From Candidatus Acidiferrum typicum (GTDB lineage Bacteria; Acidobacteriota; Terriglobia; Acidiferrales; UBA7541): DNA of 36,801 nt. Made by a program: the position numbers and the translations under genes. Shown here piece after piece: positions 7,517 through 16,534 of the stretch. Position 1 is the stretch's first letter. Every line of letters begins with the position of its first letter. The notes under the pieces are model-generated. The model was not told where the DNA came from. It worked only from the letters and a program-made list of their open reading frames with translations, and searched no databases. The DNA is taken from assembly GCA_025463055.1 (NCBI GenBank), contig JAOAPV010000116.1, positions 1-36,801 of the forward strand, written 5' to 3'.

Positions 7517-8734
7517 ATGACGATGGAAACACGGCGACTCTATTACGACGACTCTTATCAGCGAGACTTTAGCGCGCAGGTGTTGAGCTGTGAGCCTGAA
7601 GCGCACGGTGCTACGCCGGCTTGGAACGTTGTGCTGGATTGTACGGCGCTGTATCCGACTTCCGGTGGGCAGCCGCACGATTTGGGCAAGCTTGGCGAGG
7701 CGAATGTGCTTGATGTGCGCGATGAAGGCGAGGACGTTGTTCACGTTGTCGACAGGGAATTGCCGCTCGGCTCGGTGAAAGGTTGCGTGGATTGGGGGCG
7801 GCGATTTGATCACATGCAGCAGCACACGGGGCAGCATTTGCTTTCCGCTATGTTTCAGGAGCGCTATGGACGGCCGACCGTTTCGTTTCACTTGGGAAAT
7901 GATTTGTGCACGGTCGATTTGCGTGGGCCGGAGCCGACGGAGGAAATTCTTGAGGGCGCGGAGCGTGCCGCGAATCAGGTGATTTCGGAGGACCGGCCGA
8001 TTAACGTGCGGTATGGCACTGCGGAGCAGTTCGCGGAGATGGGCGTGCGCAAGGAAGTGCAGCGCGCGGGAATTTTGCGGGCGATTGAAATTGAGGGAGC
8101 TGATTTGCAGCCGTGTGGAGGCACGCACGTGAGGAGCACGGCGCAAATCGGAATTGTTCTGGTGCGGGATTGCACAAAGATGCGGCAGGACTGGCGCGTC
8201 GAATTCGTGTGCGGCCTGCGTGCTGCCCGGGTTTCGCGAAACGACTTCCAGCTTTTGCATCGCGCTGCCGAAGAATTGGGCTGCGCGCCGGAAGATGTGC
8301 CCGGTGCTGTGCAGCGCGCCGTTGCCGAGCGCGATCTGCACTTTAAGAATATGCGAACGCTGCTACAGCGAGTGGCGGAAGCGGATGCCGCGGCGGCGCT
8401 GCGGTCGGCGAAGGTGGAAGGCAACGGGATTCGCGTGATCGCCCAGATTTTCGGAGAAGGGAACCAGCCGGAATATTTGAATGGCTTCGCGACGGGTATT
8501 GCAAAGTCGGACAAGGCAGTCGCGCTGCTGGGAATGTCCGCGGAAGGGAATTTGCTTTTTGCGCAGAACCCCGCAGCGGGGAAAGACATGAATGCTTTGT
8601 TGAAGCAAGTGTTTGCGCAATTCGCGGGCAAAGGCGGCGGCACTCGTGATTTTGCGCGCGGGAAATTGAATGACGCGGCGCAGGCTAATAGGGCGGTGGC
8701 TTTCGCCCGGCAATTTCTCGCGTCCGGATCATAG
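7517..8734 (+). CDS. AlaX-type alanyl-tRNA editing protein with DHHA1 domain
   Basis: A protein of 405 residues from the chosen ATG. It resembles the free-standing editing half of alanyl-tRNA synthetase, which hydrolyses Ser-tRNA(Ala) or Gly-tRNA(Ala). The N-terminal barrel carries LYPTSGGQP. Zinc ligands lie in HTGQH (about 103-107) and CGGTH (about 200-204). The C-terminal part is a DHHA1 domain with GGGTRDFARG (about 373-382), so this is the long AlaX type. The start is ATG 7517; ATG 7523 is equally possible. An open frame runs back to 7463, but its extra 18 residues come from the repeat region and family proteins start near the RLYY motif. No synthetase core is attached. Confidence 0.88.
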   Translation: MTMETRRLYYDDSYQRDFSAQVLSCEPEAHGATPAWNVVLDCTALYPTSGGQPHDLGKLGEANVLDVRDEGEDVVHVVDRELPLGSVKGCVDWGRRFDHMQQHTGQHLLSAMFQERYGRPTVSFHLGNDLCTVDLRGPEPTEEILEGAERAANQVISEDRPINVRYGTAEQFAEMGVRKEVQRAGILRAIEIEGADLQPCGGTHVRSTAQIGIVLVRDCTKMRQDWRVEFVCGLRAARVSRNDFQLLHRAAEELGCAPEDVPGAVQRAVAERDLHFKNMRTLLQRVAEADAAAALRSAKVEGNGIRVIAQIFGEGNQPEYLNGFATGIAKSDKAVALLGMSAEGNLLFAQNPAAGKDMNALLKQVFAQFAGKGGGTRDFARGKLNDAAQANRAVAFARQFLASGS

Positions 8735-8949
8735 TGGATTTGATCTTTCGTTTTTGGCGTCCGCTTTGGCCCATTTGGTTTCTGGCTCGCGCGGAAGTCG
8801 AGATGACTGGTTTGCACGACGGCGGCATCCCGATGACTCAGCAGAAAGCGCCCGCGACGGTCCGCGGCCTCTACAAGTGCTTGTGGATTCGTTCGTCGAA
8901 AATGATATTGTTCCTCGGCTTGAAGTGCGGGTAGAACCGCGAGGAACGA

Positions 8950-10497
8950 ATGAACAACAAAATGAGCCGACGTGACGCACTCAAGTTGGGGAGAGACGCC
9001 GCAGTCACAGCCGCGGTGTCGCCTTTGCTGACGAACGACGGCGTCCCTACGCGCGCAGCCGAGACATCGCCGGATATTTGTTTTATGCGGGCTGTGGACA
9101 TGGCCAGGTTGATCCGGGAGAAGAAGCTTTCGGCGCGTGAGGTGATGCAGGCGCATCTGAAGCAGATCGGGCGCGTAAATTCCAAGGTCAATGCGATCGT
9201 TACGCTGGTTGCGGAAGAGCAGTTGATGGCGCAGGCGGCTGCCGCGGATGAATCGCTGGCGAAGGGGAAATTGCTTGGGCCGCTGCACGGAATGCCCGTC
9301 GGCGTGAAGGATTTGCACGAAACGGCGGGCATTCGTACCACGTATGGTTCGCCGCTGCATCGCGACTTGGTGCCGGATTTTGATTGCCGCGTGGTGCAGC
9401 GGGAGAAGGCGGCGGGCGGAATTGTAATCGGCAAGACGAATGTGCCGGAGTTTGGGTTGGGCTCGCAGACGTTCAATCCGGTGTTTGGTCCGACGCGCAA
9501 TCCGTACGATGTGACCAAGACCTGCGGAGGGAGTACGGGTGGCGGCGCCGTGGCTATCGCCTGCGGCATGGTTCCGCTGGCCGATGGAAGCGACATGGGC
9601 GGCTCGCTGCGGAATCCGCCGAATTTTTGCAACGTCGTGGGCATTCGGACTTCACCTGGGCGTGTGCCTAATGTGCCCACGAATCTGGGATGGTTCACGC
9701 TTTCGGTGCCCGGGCCGGTGGCGCGGAATGTTACGGACTGCGCATTCTTCCTGAGCATTCTCGCGGGATATGACCACCATTCGCCAATTTCCATCGATCA
9801 ATCCGGGGAGCAATTTGCGCGGCCGCTGGAGCGGAGTTTTAAGGGTGTGCGCGTGGCGATGTTCAAGGACATGGGGTTGCCATGGGATCCAGAGGTGAAG
9901 AGCGCGATTAAGGCGCAGGGCAAAGTGTTTGAGTCGCTGGGATGCATCGTGGAGGAAGCGGAGCCGGATTTTACGGACGCGAATGAATGTTTCGTGGCGT
10001 GGCGGCACTGGTCGACCGAACTGGCGTTTGGCGATTTGCTGGCGACACAGGGCGATCAGTTGAACGAGTACATTCACTGGCACGTGGAAGAGGGGCGGAA
10101 GCTGACTGGGCCGTATCTGGCACGCGTGGAAGCGAAGCGCACGGCGCTGTTTCAGAGGCTGTGCGGGTTCAAGAATGAGTTTGATTATTTCGTGTTGCCG
10201 GTGAACCAGGTGCTTCCGTTCGATGTGAACGTGCATTACCCGACGGAAATCGCGGGGACGAAGATGGAAAATTACATCGCGTGGATGAAATCGGCTTACT
10301 ACATTTCGGCGGCGGGGAATCCGGCGATGTCGGTGCCGTGCGCGTTCTCGCAGAGCGGGCTGCCGATCGGGCTTCAGATCGTGGGGCGGCACCATGATGA
10401 CTGGGGCGTGCTGCAGTTGGGGTATGCCTTTGAGCAGGCTACGAACGTAGGCCCCTCGAAGATCGGGGTAAATAAGCGCCGCCCGGGCGTTGTCTGA
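8950..10497 (+). CDS. Tat-exported amidase, amidase-signature family
   Basis: A protein of 515 residues that hydrolyses an amide bond; the substrate is unknown. The N-terminus is a twin-arginine signal (SRRDALKLG, then an Ala-rich stretch to about residue 36), which suggests folded export. The Ser-cisSer-Lys triad is visible as Lys120 (GMPVGVKDLHE), Ser195 (GGSTGGG) and Ser219 (GSDMGGSLR). Conserved late motifs include GNPAMSVPCAFSQSGLPIGLQIVG. The last residues, about VGPSKIGVNKRRPGVV, are encoded by a sequence that recurs imperfectly about 190 bp downstream, so the C-terminus appears to have been replaced or extended by a repeat. No glutamyl-tRNA amidotransferase partners are nearby, so a GatA role is unlikely. 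Confidence 0.9.
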   Translation: MNNKMSRRDALKLGRDAAVTAAVSPLLTNDGVPTRAAETSPDICFMRAVDMARLIREKKLSAREVMQAHLKQIGRVNSKVNAIVTLVAEEQLMAQAAAADESLAKGKLLGPLHGMPVGVKDLHETAGIRTTYGSPLHRDLVPDFDCRVVQREKAAGGIVIGKTNVPEFGLGSQTFNPVFGPTRNPYDVTKTCGGSTGGGAVAIACGMVPLADGSDMGGSLRNPPNFCNVVGIRTSPGRVPNVPTNLGWFTLSVPGPVARNVTDCAFFLSILAGYDHHSPISIDQSGEQFARPLERSFKGVRVAMFKDMGLPWDPEVKSAIKAQGKVFESLGCIVEEAEPDFTDANECFVAWRHWSTELAFGDLLATQGDQLNEYIHWHVEEGRKLTGPYLARVEAKRTALFQRLCGFKNEFDYFVLPVNQVLPFDVNVHYPTEIAGTKMENYIAWMKSAYYISAAGNPAMSVPCAFSQSGLPIGLQIVGRHHDDWGVLQLGYAFEQATNVGPSKIGVNKRRPGVV

Positions 10498-10676
10498 GGC
10501 GCGAGCTTCTGGTCCACACCCCCCACCCCCTGTTGCAATGAAAAGAGTGTGTAAGCTGTTTAGAATGTTAGAGATAGCTTGGCGCCGTTGCGCAAAAGAG
10601 TGCGTAAGTCTATGAATGTACTGGCTTTGCACGGATGTGATAAGAGCGAAAGAACTTAGGCGCAGATAGCGGCATT

Positions 10677-10735
10677 CGGCTCCTCGGAGGCCGGGGCAAA
10701 CAAGCGCCCCCCTGGCGTTGTCTGAAGCGTCAGTG
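10677..10735 (+). repeat. Second copy of the amidase C-terminal repeat
   Basis: The segment with GGCGTTGTCTGAAGCGTCAG and, before it, GGCAAACAAGCGCC matches the end of the amidase gene (about 10447-10505: GGTAAATAAGCGCC, GGCGTTGTCTGAGGCGCGAG). The matching block includes the amidase stop codon. The copies are imperfect but collinear over about 55 bp. Confidence 0.65.
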
Positions 10736-10816
10736 CCGGGCCTTACGGCGTAAAGGCGGTGGCAAGCCCACCGCACTCCACGAAACTGCGATGACCCCTC
10801 CCCCCGGTTTTTGCAT

Positions 10817-10887
10817 AAGTGTTCATTCTAAAGGTAGTTAAAGTCCTTTGTTTTGATACACTTTTGCAAGTGTTCATTCTAAAGGTA
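10817..10887 (+). repeat. 20-bp direct repeat, 51-bp period
   Basis: AAGTGTTCATTCTAAAGGTA occurs exactly at 10817-10836 and again at 10868-10887. Both are preceded by TTGCA or TTGCAT-like bases. The two copies could be operator half-sites or the start of an array reduced to two units. Confidence 0.8.
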
Positions 10888-11246
10888 CTTAGCAAGGAGC
10901 CGATTGGGCGCCGTTTCGAGGCGAGTCTTAGCCTCGAATCTAGATTCGTAGGAAAATCAATCGGAGTAGAGAACCCGCTGGGCAGGGTCAAACCCCGCAC
11001 CCTTACAAAGACAAAGGGTTGCGGCACCCCGCCTTACGCTTGCGCTCATTCGAGCGACTGAGTAACTCACCGCGATATCTCTTCGCCAACCGCACTGAGC
11101 ATTTTCGCGGCCGCTTCTCGGTCGTTTTGCGGTTGCAAGAACTCAATAGGCACTGGTACCAAAGTTATATAGGCCCCGACGTTCGGCTATTGTCTACTCT
11201 TTTCAGCTGGCACCGCTGAAGCTCTTTCGGTGTCCAAGCTTCCAGC

Positions 11247-13217
11247 ATGACGAAAACTCACAGAACGTTCCTCGCGGTTCTCGCGCTTCTGCTGCCCCGG
11301 TGCACATCTGCTGGTCCCGCCCCTCTGGACCGCGCCGAAATTTTCGGTCGCCTCACACAGGGCTATTCCCCCAGTTATGTAGCTCATCTCGTTAAAATTC
11401 GCGGCGTGAGTTTCTCGCCTAGTGCGGATTTCCTCTTCCGCGTCAAACTTGCCGGAGGCGATGGTATTCTCGTCGAGCGTCTTTCCTCATCGGACCTGGC
11501 TCCGGCGAAAAACTCTTCAAATCGCGACCGTCCATTCGAGCACTTCGCAAGATGTGCTGAATTGATTCATGTTGGTGACAATGAGCAAGCTGAACGGGAA
11601 TGCCAGGCGGCAATCGATGAAAACCCTGAAAGTGCCTGGCCCATCATGGCCGCTATTCACGCGTTAACCGCGACGGGGAATCCGGCACCAGACAAGGTGG
11701 CTCGTCTTCGACGGGCCGTAGCCCTGGATCCGAGTTTAATCAGCGCGCACCGGGCACTAGTCTCCAGCGATCTCGGTCCTGAGGAAAGCGAGCGGGAACT
11801 ACGAAAAGTGTCGGAACTCGAGCAGGTGGAAGCTTCTGATGACTATGTTTCCGCAGGCGCGTACGCAGGAGCTTATCCGTTCGAGGCTATGCCCGCGACG
11901 GCAATCGATTCGACGGAGACGCGAAGGTTCGTAGAAGCTCAGATTCCCTTTTTTCGGGGAAAATGTCCGGATCTGGCTGCTGGGCGTCTGCGCGTTGCCT
12001 CCTTGTACGGTCGCTTAGGCGATCTGGACAACGCGTACGTGGAGATACAGGAAGCTCTTCGACTTGAGCCCGGAAATCCCTACCTCCACCTGAATCTAGC
12101 AGCTTTCTATCTCTTTGAGCATCACACGGAGGCGGAATTCGCGGAGTATCGCGAAGCCATCCGGATCGCTCCCTATGCTGAGCCTTTGCGCAGCAGCTTG
12201 GTCGAAGCTCTTGTGCGCGAGCAACACGCCGACGAAGGCATCCGAGAGTGGAAGGCCTTTCTTACACTTTCTCCGCGCAGCGTCGCGGCAAGCCGTTCGT
12301 TGATCGACCTGTATCTTGCCGGCCAGGATCGTAAATCCGCCATCGCCGAACTTCGTCGCTCCCTGAAGGCCTCCTCGGACGCGATCCCAGATCAAGCCCA
12401 ATACGTCGAGAGCCGCATCGAGGACCTTGACCGCCTGGGTCACTTGCTGTTCGATAACGGAGAGGCGGATGCCGCCGCACAGCAGTACACCTTTCTACTC
12501 CGGTTCATGCCGGACTCTTCAGTTCTGCACAATAATCTTGGTAACGTTTTATTTGGTCAACGTCGCTGTGAAGATGCCTCCCGGGAATATCGCGAGGCGC
12601 TTCGTCTGCAACCCGATCTGGCGGATGCCCATCACAACCTGGCAAATTGTCTTTTCATGGCGAAAAAGGCGGACGATGCCATCGCCGAGTATCAGCAAAC
12701 GCTCGAACTGGACCCAAGCAAATATCAGACCCAGATGATGCTGGGCGCAGCTTTCCTTCAGAAGGGCTACATCAATGACGCAATGGAGCAGTTCCAAAAA
12801 GTCCTGACGGAACACCCTGAGGATGCAGAGGTTCGTATGCTTCTCGGTCATAGCTACTATCTGCACAAAGAGTTGTCCTCGGCCATCGTGGAACTAAAGC
12901 ACGCTCTCGCGATAAAGCCCAATTTTCCGCAAGCGGAAAATGACCTCGCCTGGATCTATGCCACGGCCGAAGATCTCAATCTGCGCAATCCGTCCGAAGC
13001 TCTCCGACTTGCGAAGCATGCCGTCGACAACTCGCCTCGACCTGCCCCCGAAATCCTCGATACTCTCGCGGAAGCTTTGCTCCAAAATGGGCAGCCCGCG
13101 GAAGCGCTCAAGACCGAGCACCAAGCGGTGTCCCTTGACCCGAAGAATCCTGAAATGCAGTCGCGTCTCGCCCGCTTCCAGGCAGCCTATTCCGGATCGT
13201 CAGCCTCGCAACGATAG
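11247..13217 (+). CDS. Secreted TPR-repeat protein
   Basis: A protein of 656 residues with an N-terminal signal peptide (about 1-22, ending TSAGPA). A short domain follows (about 26-80) with AEIFGRLTQGYSPSYVAHLV and GGDGILVERL, which precedes TPR arrays in many acidobacterial proteins. At least ten TPR units follow; clear ones include LGDLDNAYVEIQEALRLEPG, DASREYREALRLQPDLADAH, DDAIAEYQQTLELDPSKYQ and NDAMEQFQKVLTEHPEDAEV. It is expected in the periplasm as a protein-interaction scaffold. No enzyme domain is seen and no partner can be named from the neighbourhood, because the gene is isolated between repeat-rich spacers. Confidence 0.88.
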   Translation: MTKTHRTFLAVLALLLPRCTSAGPAPLDRAEIFGRLTQGYSPSYVAHLVKIRGVSFSPSADFLFRVKLAGGDGILVERLSSSDLAPAKNSSNRDRPFEHFARCAELIHVGDNEQAERECQAAIDENPESAWPIMAAIHALTATGNPAPDKVARLRRAVALDPSLISAHRALVSSDLGPEESERELRKVSELEQVEASDDYVSAGAYAGAYPFEAMPATAIDSTETRRFVEAQIPFFRGKCPDLAAGRLRVASLYGRLGDLDNAYVEIQEALRLEPGNPYLHLNLAAFYLFEHHTEAEFAEYREAIRIAPYAEPLRSSLVEALVREQHADEGIREWKAFLTLSPRSVAASRSLIDLYLAGQDRKSAIAELRRSLKASSDAIPDQAQYVESRIEDLDRLGHLLFDNGEADAAAQQYTFLLRFMPDSSVLHNNLGNVLFGQRRCEDASREYREALRLQPDLADAHHNLANCLFMAKKADDAIAEYQQTLELDPSKYQTQMMLGAAFLQKGYINDAMEQFQKVLTEHPEDAEVRMLLGHSYYLHKELSSAIVELKHALAIKPNFPQAENDLAWIYATAEDLNLRNPSEALRLAKHAVDNSPRPAPEILDTLAEALLQNGQPAEALKTEHQAVSLDPKNPEMQSRLARFQAAYSGSSASQR

Positions 13218-13231
13218 ACATTTTTCTTCAG

Positions 13232-13282
13232 GGGCTGAAGCCCGGTTTGGCGGCATTGTTACGTGGGGGCTGAAGCCCCCAC
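13232..13282. repeat. Two GGGCTGAAGCCC palindromes after the TPR gene
   Basis: GGGCTGAAGCCC lies at 13232-13243 and the longer GTGGGGGCTGAAGCCCCCAC at 13263-13282, a 9-bp stem with a GA centre. They sit 15 bp and more after the TPR stop. A similar TCTTCAGGGG-CT(G/A)AAGCCC context recurs at 17.81 kb, so this is a repeat family rather than one terminator. Confidence 0.75.
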
Positions 13283-13469
13283 CTCCTAAAGAAAAAGCGG
13301 AGCCCGCTTCCCTTCGAGGCTCAGGACATGCAGAAAGCGGACGCTACACGGGCCACGATCAAAGCAAGCAGATGCGGCCTTCGGCCTGGACGCGCCCTTG
13401 CTTCGTCAGGATAAACTGAAGCGATGCCCTACAACCTAGGCAAGGGCAAGCAGGTTAGTCACGATGACT

Positions 13470-13961
13470 TTAGTTCTGCTCGGAGGCGGGGGATGCATCT
13501 GATGTCTCCTCTGGAGTTGGAGCTTGAGTCGAGTCAGGGTCGGGCTGGGTGTGATCGGCAAAATGATCGGCGGTCTGCTCGTGCGAGTCGCGGATGGTTT
13601 CGCGCCAGGAATCTGTGCCGAAGGCGTTGATGTATTCGTTTTGGGCTAGGGGCAGGGTTTGGACGAGAGTTTGGCCTAGATAGGCGAGGGTGGAGGCGGT
13701 TTTGGGTTTGAGTTGACCTTGGGCGACGGCGGAGAAGAGGCGTCCGAGGGCGGAGCTGAGATCGCAGGCGGACACGTACTCGCCGGAAAGGTGATAGGCG
13801 ATGTCCTTGCCGGCTTTTTCGCCGGCGAGGGCTTGCGCGTCCTTGCGAGCGTGGAACGCGCAGAGGTACGTATGCGCGGCGCGGGGAGTGCGGCAGTGGC
13901 GGCCGTCGGCAAAGGTGAACGAACACAAAGAGGCACGGACGTTGGAGCGATTGGTGGACAT
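13470..13961 (-). CDS. Small conserved protein with Cys/His zinc-binding-like N-terminus
   Basis: A protein of 163 residues starting at ATG 13961 (MSTNRSNVRASLC). The N-terminal motif CSFTFADGRHC, followed by CAFHAR, gives a C-x9-C...C-x2-H arrangement that looks like a small zinc-binding finger. The middle segment (GKDIAYHLSGEYVSACDLSSALGRLF and KPKTASTLAYLGQTLVQTL) is helical. The tail is acidic and Pro/Ser/Thr-rich. I recall similar conserved proteins of unknown function in Acidobacteriota but cannot assign a role; nucleic-acid binding is possible. The open frame extends further upstream to about 14549, but that extension is repeat sequence with no protein character. Confidence 0.72.
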   Translation of the reverse strand: MSTNRSNVRASLCSFTFADGRHCRTPRAAHTYLCAFHARKDAQALAGEKAGKDIAYHLSGEYVSACDLSSALGRLFSAVAQGQLKPKTASTLAYLGQTLVQTLPLAQNEYINAFGTDSWRETIRDSHEQTADHFADHTQPDPDSTQAPTPEETSDASPASEQN

Positions 13962-14569
13962 GGAAGTCTGCAGAAGAAGATTAGATTTTGGATTTTTGGG
14001 GAGTCTCGCGGAAGCGAGGCGTAGTTCTGAACGGGAGTAGTCTACCAAAGCGGGTAGTGGCAGGTCAATACAAAGTTTACGTGTGGGCTCGAAGGTTGCC
14101 ACATTCAAAGGAGCTTTCCTGATGGTAGGTTGGGTCTCATCGGTCTTTGTGGGGTTGTGATGTTGCCACGGTCCCTCCACTCCGCGAACCCTTCGAGGCT
14201 CAGGGTAAACCGGCGCACAAAAAAACGTGCGCAGGAAAAAGCCGGGTCGCTTCGGTCGGGATGACAGAAAAAACGCAGATGGAACACGGCACGCGGCGGA
14301 CAGCGCGGTTCCCGCCCGGGGGCGGGGCGCCCATCTGAAGATGGCCGCTACGTAACGCGAACAGCAGGTCCCTCGGCTGGTGCTCGGGAGGCACATGGGG
14401 CGCGTTCGTGGTGCAAGAAAGACCCGGGCGTAACATCGACGTCTGGGGCACCCACGCCTCGAACGCATTTTCGAGTGTCCAATGTTGAATACACAGGGTT
14501 TGCCCGACCGTGGTATAAACGCTTGATTCCTCGATCTGAAAACGTCCACACTCTTAACGAGAGAAAAGC
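13962..14569. other. 608-bp spacer with dispersed repeats
   Basis: I see no gene here. The stretch contains a hairpin GCGCACAAAAAAACGTGCGC (14211-14230, 6-bp stem), a block reading CTTCGAGGCTCAGG (about 14192-14205) that is also found at about 13311-13324, and the 61-bp repeat described separately. The kinase promoter presumably lies within the last 100 bp. Confidence 0.6.
14298..14358 (+). repeat. 61-bp dispersed repeat, copy A
   Basis: This segment runs from GGACAGCGCGGTTCCCGCCC to GGCCGCTACGTAACGC. It matches 16474-16534 at 59 of 61 positions by eye. It contains the internal palindrome CCCGCCCGGGGGCGGG and the hairpin-forming CCATCTGAAGATGG. The sharp identity between two unrelated spacers marks it as a dispersed element. 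Confidence 0.85.
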
Positions 14570-16378
14570 ATGTCGGGATCTAACGCACCTGGGAAGCTCG
14601 ACAGCTTACACACGTCCATTCCTGAGGGCGTCGTGCCGCTGGAAGCAGTTCTCTGTACGGAGGAATTGCAGCGTCGCCCGGCGCGTCCTCCGGATCACGA
14701 GAAGGAGAACCGCGCGCTCGTGGCCCTGGCCCGTGCGTTGGCCGAGTCGCCGCGTACGATTCTTCAGCTGCTGGCCGACACAATTCTTGAGGTCTTTGAA
14801 GCCGACTCGGCCGGCCTCAGTCTCCTTACCACGCACGACGGCGGAAAACGGTTCTACTGGCCGGCCATCGCGGGCAGATGGAAACCGCATATCGGCGGCG
14901 GCACGCCGCGCGATTTCGGACCTTGCGGAGACGTGCTGGATCGCAATGCACCGCTCTTGTTCCGGCACTTCGAACTACGCTACACCTACTTCCTACCCGT
15001 CACGCCACCAGTCGAAGAGTGCCTGCTGGTTCCTTTTTACGTGGAAGGCAAAGCCGTCGGCACCATCTGGGCCATCGCGCACGATGAGCGGCGCAAGTTC
15101 GACGCGGAGGATGAGCGGCTTTTGAGTTCCATCGGGACATTCGCCTCCTCCGCGTACCAAATTCACACATCCATCGAAGCAGTCACGGTAGAAATGACCG
15201 AGCGCCAGAATGTCGAAGCAGCGTTGCGCCAACGCACCGCCCAATTCGAGATACTCCTCAACGAGGCTCCGCTCGGAGTCCATCTCGTCGACGCAGATTT
15301 TAAGCTTCGCCACGCCAACCCCACCGCTGTGTCTGCCTTCGGCAATGTTTCAGACTTGATCGGCAGGGACTTTGGGGAAGTGATTCACACACTGTTCCCA
15401 ACGCCGCAAGCGAACGAGATCGTTGAACGATTCCGCCACACTCTCGAGACCGGAGAACAGTTCTTTGCGCCTGAGTGGGCCGGCGAGCGCCTTGACCGAC
15501 CTTCACGCGAGATCTATGAGTGGCAAATAAGTCGCATCCCTCTTCCCGACGGTCGCTACGGCGTGGTCTGCTATTTCCGGGATATTTCCTCGTACGTAAG
15601 CGCGCGGGAGATTCTTCGTGCTAACCAGGACCAACTCCGCGCTTTAACGGATACGCTGGAGTCGCAAGTTCGAGCTAGGACAATGGAACTTGAGAAGCAG
15701 TCCGAACTCCTTCGAGAGTTATCACAGCGCTTGATGCAAGCACAGGACGACGAAAGGCGCCGCATCGCTCGCGAACTGCACGACAGCCTGGGGCAAGTCT
15801 TGGCGGCGCTCGGCATGAACCTTGGGACTGTCGCTCAGCATGCAAAACAAAGCGCCCCGCAGCTCGTTCGCATCGCCGGGGAGGGGCAGCACCTGGTGCA
15901 GCAACTAGATCAAGAACTACGCACAATGTCTTATTTGTTGCATCCCCCGCTGTTGGACGAGAGCGGGCTCTCCCAGGGACTCCGTTGGTACATACGAGGT
16001 CTGAAGGAACGCAGCGGTCTGAATACCGCATTGAGCATTCCCGAAGATTTCGGAAGACTGTCTCGCGAGATGGAGTTGGCAATGTTTCGCGTCGTGCAGG
16101 AATGCCTGATGAACGTTCATCGCCATGCCGAGAGCACCAAAGCGACAGTTCGGATCGCTCGAGACGACAAGCGAGTTTACCTTGAGGTTCAAGACGAAGG
16201 TAAAGGAATGCCACCGGACAGGTTACGTCAGATTCAATCACACGGGTCGGGCGTGGGGATCACGGGAATGCGTGAGCGCGTGCGCCAGCTCAACGGCCAT
16301 TTGGAGATTGTGTCGGATCGCCACGGCACCAAGGTCTCAGTTACATTCCCCAGTCCGAAAATCGATTCTTCAGGGTAG
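14570..16378 (+). CDS. GAF-PAS sensor histidine kinase, NarL-partner (HisKA_3) type
   Basis: A protein of 602 residues without transmembrane segments, so a cytoplasmic sensor. Order of domains: GAF (about 48-200), PAS (about 222-340, with GVHLVDADFKLRHANPTAV), coiled coil (about 345-392), HisKA_3 dimerisation domain with phospho-acceptor His404 (DDERRRIARELHDSLGQ), and HATPase_c with N-box Asn515 (QECLMNVHRHA), G1 box DEGKGM (542-547) and G2 GVGITGMRER (561-570). All catalytic motifs look intact. No response regulator gene is adjacent, so it is an orphan. Its C-terminal half resembles the kinase at 32353-33549, so the NarL-type regulator at 31416 is one candidate partner. Confidence 0.93.
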   Translation: MSGSNAPGKLDSLHTSIPEGVVPLEAVLCTEELQRRPARPPDHEKENRALVALARALAESPRTILQLLADTILEVFEADSAGLSLLTTHDGGKRFYWPAIAGRWKPHIGGGTPRDFGPCGDVLDRNAPLLFRHFELRYTYFLPVTPPVEECLLVPFYVEGKAVGTIWAIAHDERRKFDAEDERLLSSIGTFASSAYQIHTSIEAVTVEMTERQNVEAALRQRTAQFEILLNEAPLGVHLVDADFKLRHANPTAVSAFGNVSDLIGRDFGEVIHTLFPTPQANEIVERFRHTLETGEQFFAPEWAGERLDRPSREIYEWQISRIPLPDGRYGVVCYFRDISSYVSAREILRANQDQLRALTDTLESQVRARTMELEKQSELLRELSQRLMQAQDDERRRIARELHDSLGQVLAALGMNLGTVAQHAKQSAPQLVRIAGEGQHLVQQLDQELRTMSYLLHPPLLDESGLSQGLRWYIRGLKERSGLNTALSIPEDFGRLSREMELAMFRVVQECLMNVHRHAESTKATVRIARDDKRVYLEVQDEGKGMPPDRLRQIQSHGSGVGITGMRERVRQLNGHLEIVSDRHGTKVSVTFPSPKIDSSG

Positions 16379-16473
16379 ACGATAAACGCGCTAGCCAGAG
16401 AAGTGCCCTGCTTACTCCTCAAAATACCCAGGCGCATCGACTTCTGGAGTGGCAAGCTGCCACGCACTTGGCT

Positions 16474-16534
16474 GGACAGCGGGGTTCCCGCCCGGGGGCG
16501 GGGCGCCCATCGGAAGATGGCCGCTACGTAACGC
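16474..16534 (+). repeat. 61-bp dispersed repeat, copy B
   Basis: It matches copy A at 14298-14358 with two substitutions. On the minus strand this copy supplies the stop codon (TAG, 16524-16526) of the methyltransferase relic, so its insertion edge falls inside the former gene end. Confidence 0.85.

Larger units (their letters stand above)
10498..11246. other. Repeat-rich 749-bp spacer without a credible gene
   Basis: No reading frame here shows a recognisable protein. The stretch contains an imperfect second copy of the amidase 3' end (about 10677-10735), a 20-bp direct repeat (10817-10836 and 10868-10887), and a GC-rich block with CTTACGCTTGCGCTCATTCGAGCG (11032-11055) that resembles dispersed acidobacterial repeats. 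The promoter of the TPR gene presumably lies near its right end, but I cannot define it. Confidence 0.6.

Noticed and set aside
8734-8934. 66-residue frame between the AlaX-like and amidase genes
   Set aside because: It overlaps the AlaX stop, has no ribosome site and mixes Trp/Arg-rich residues without a pattern; probably chance.
10743-11061. Overlapping open frames in the spacer before the TPR gene
   Set aside because: The frames translate direct repeats and GC-rich repeat sequence; no ribosome site, no recognisable protein pattern.
13962-14549. N-terminal extension of the small Cys/His protein gene to 359 residues
   Set aside because: The extension translates the GC-rich repeat and spacer, has no domain character, and the protein has a natural start at 13961.
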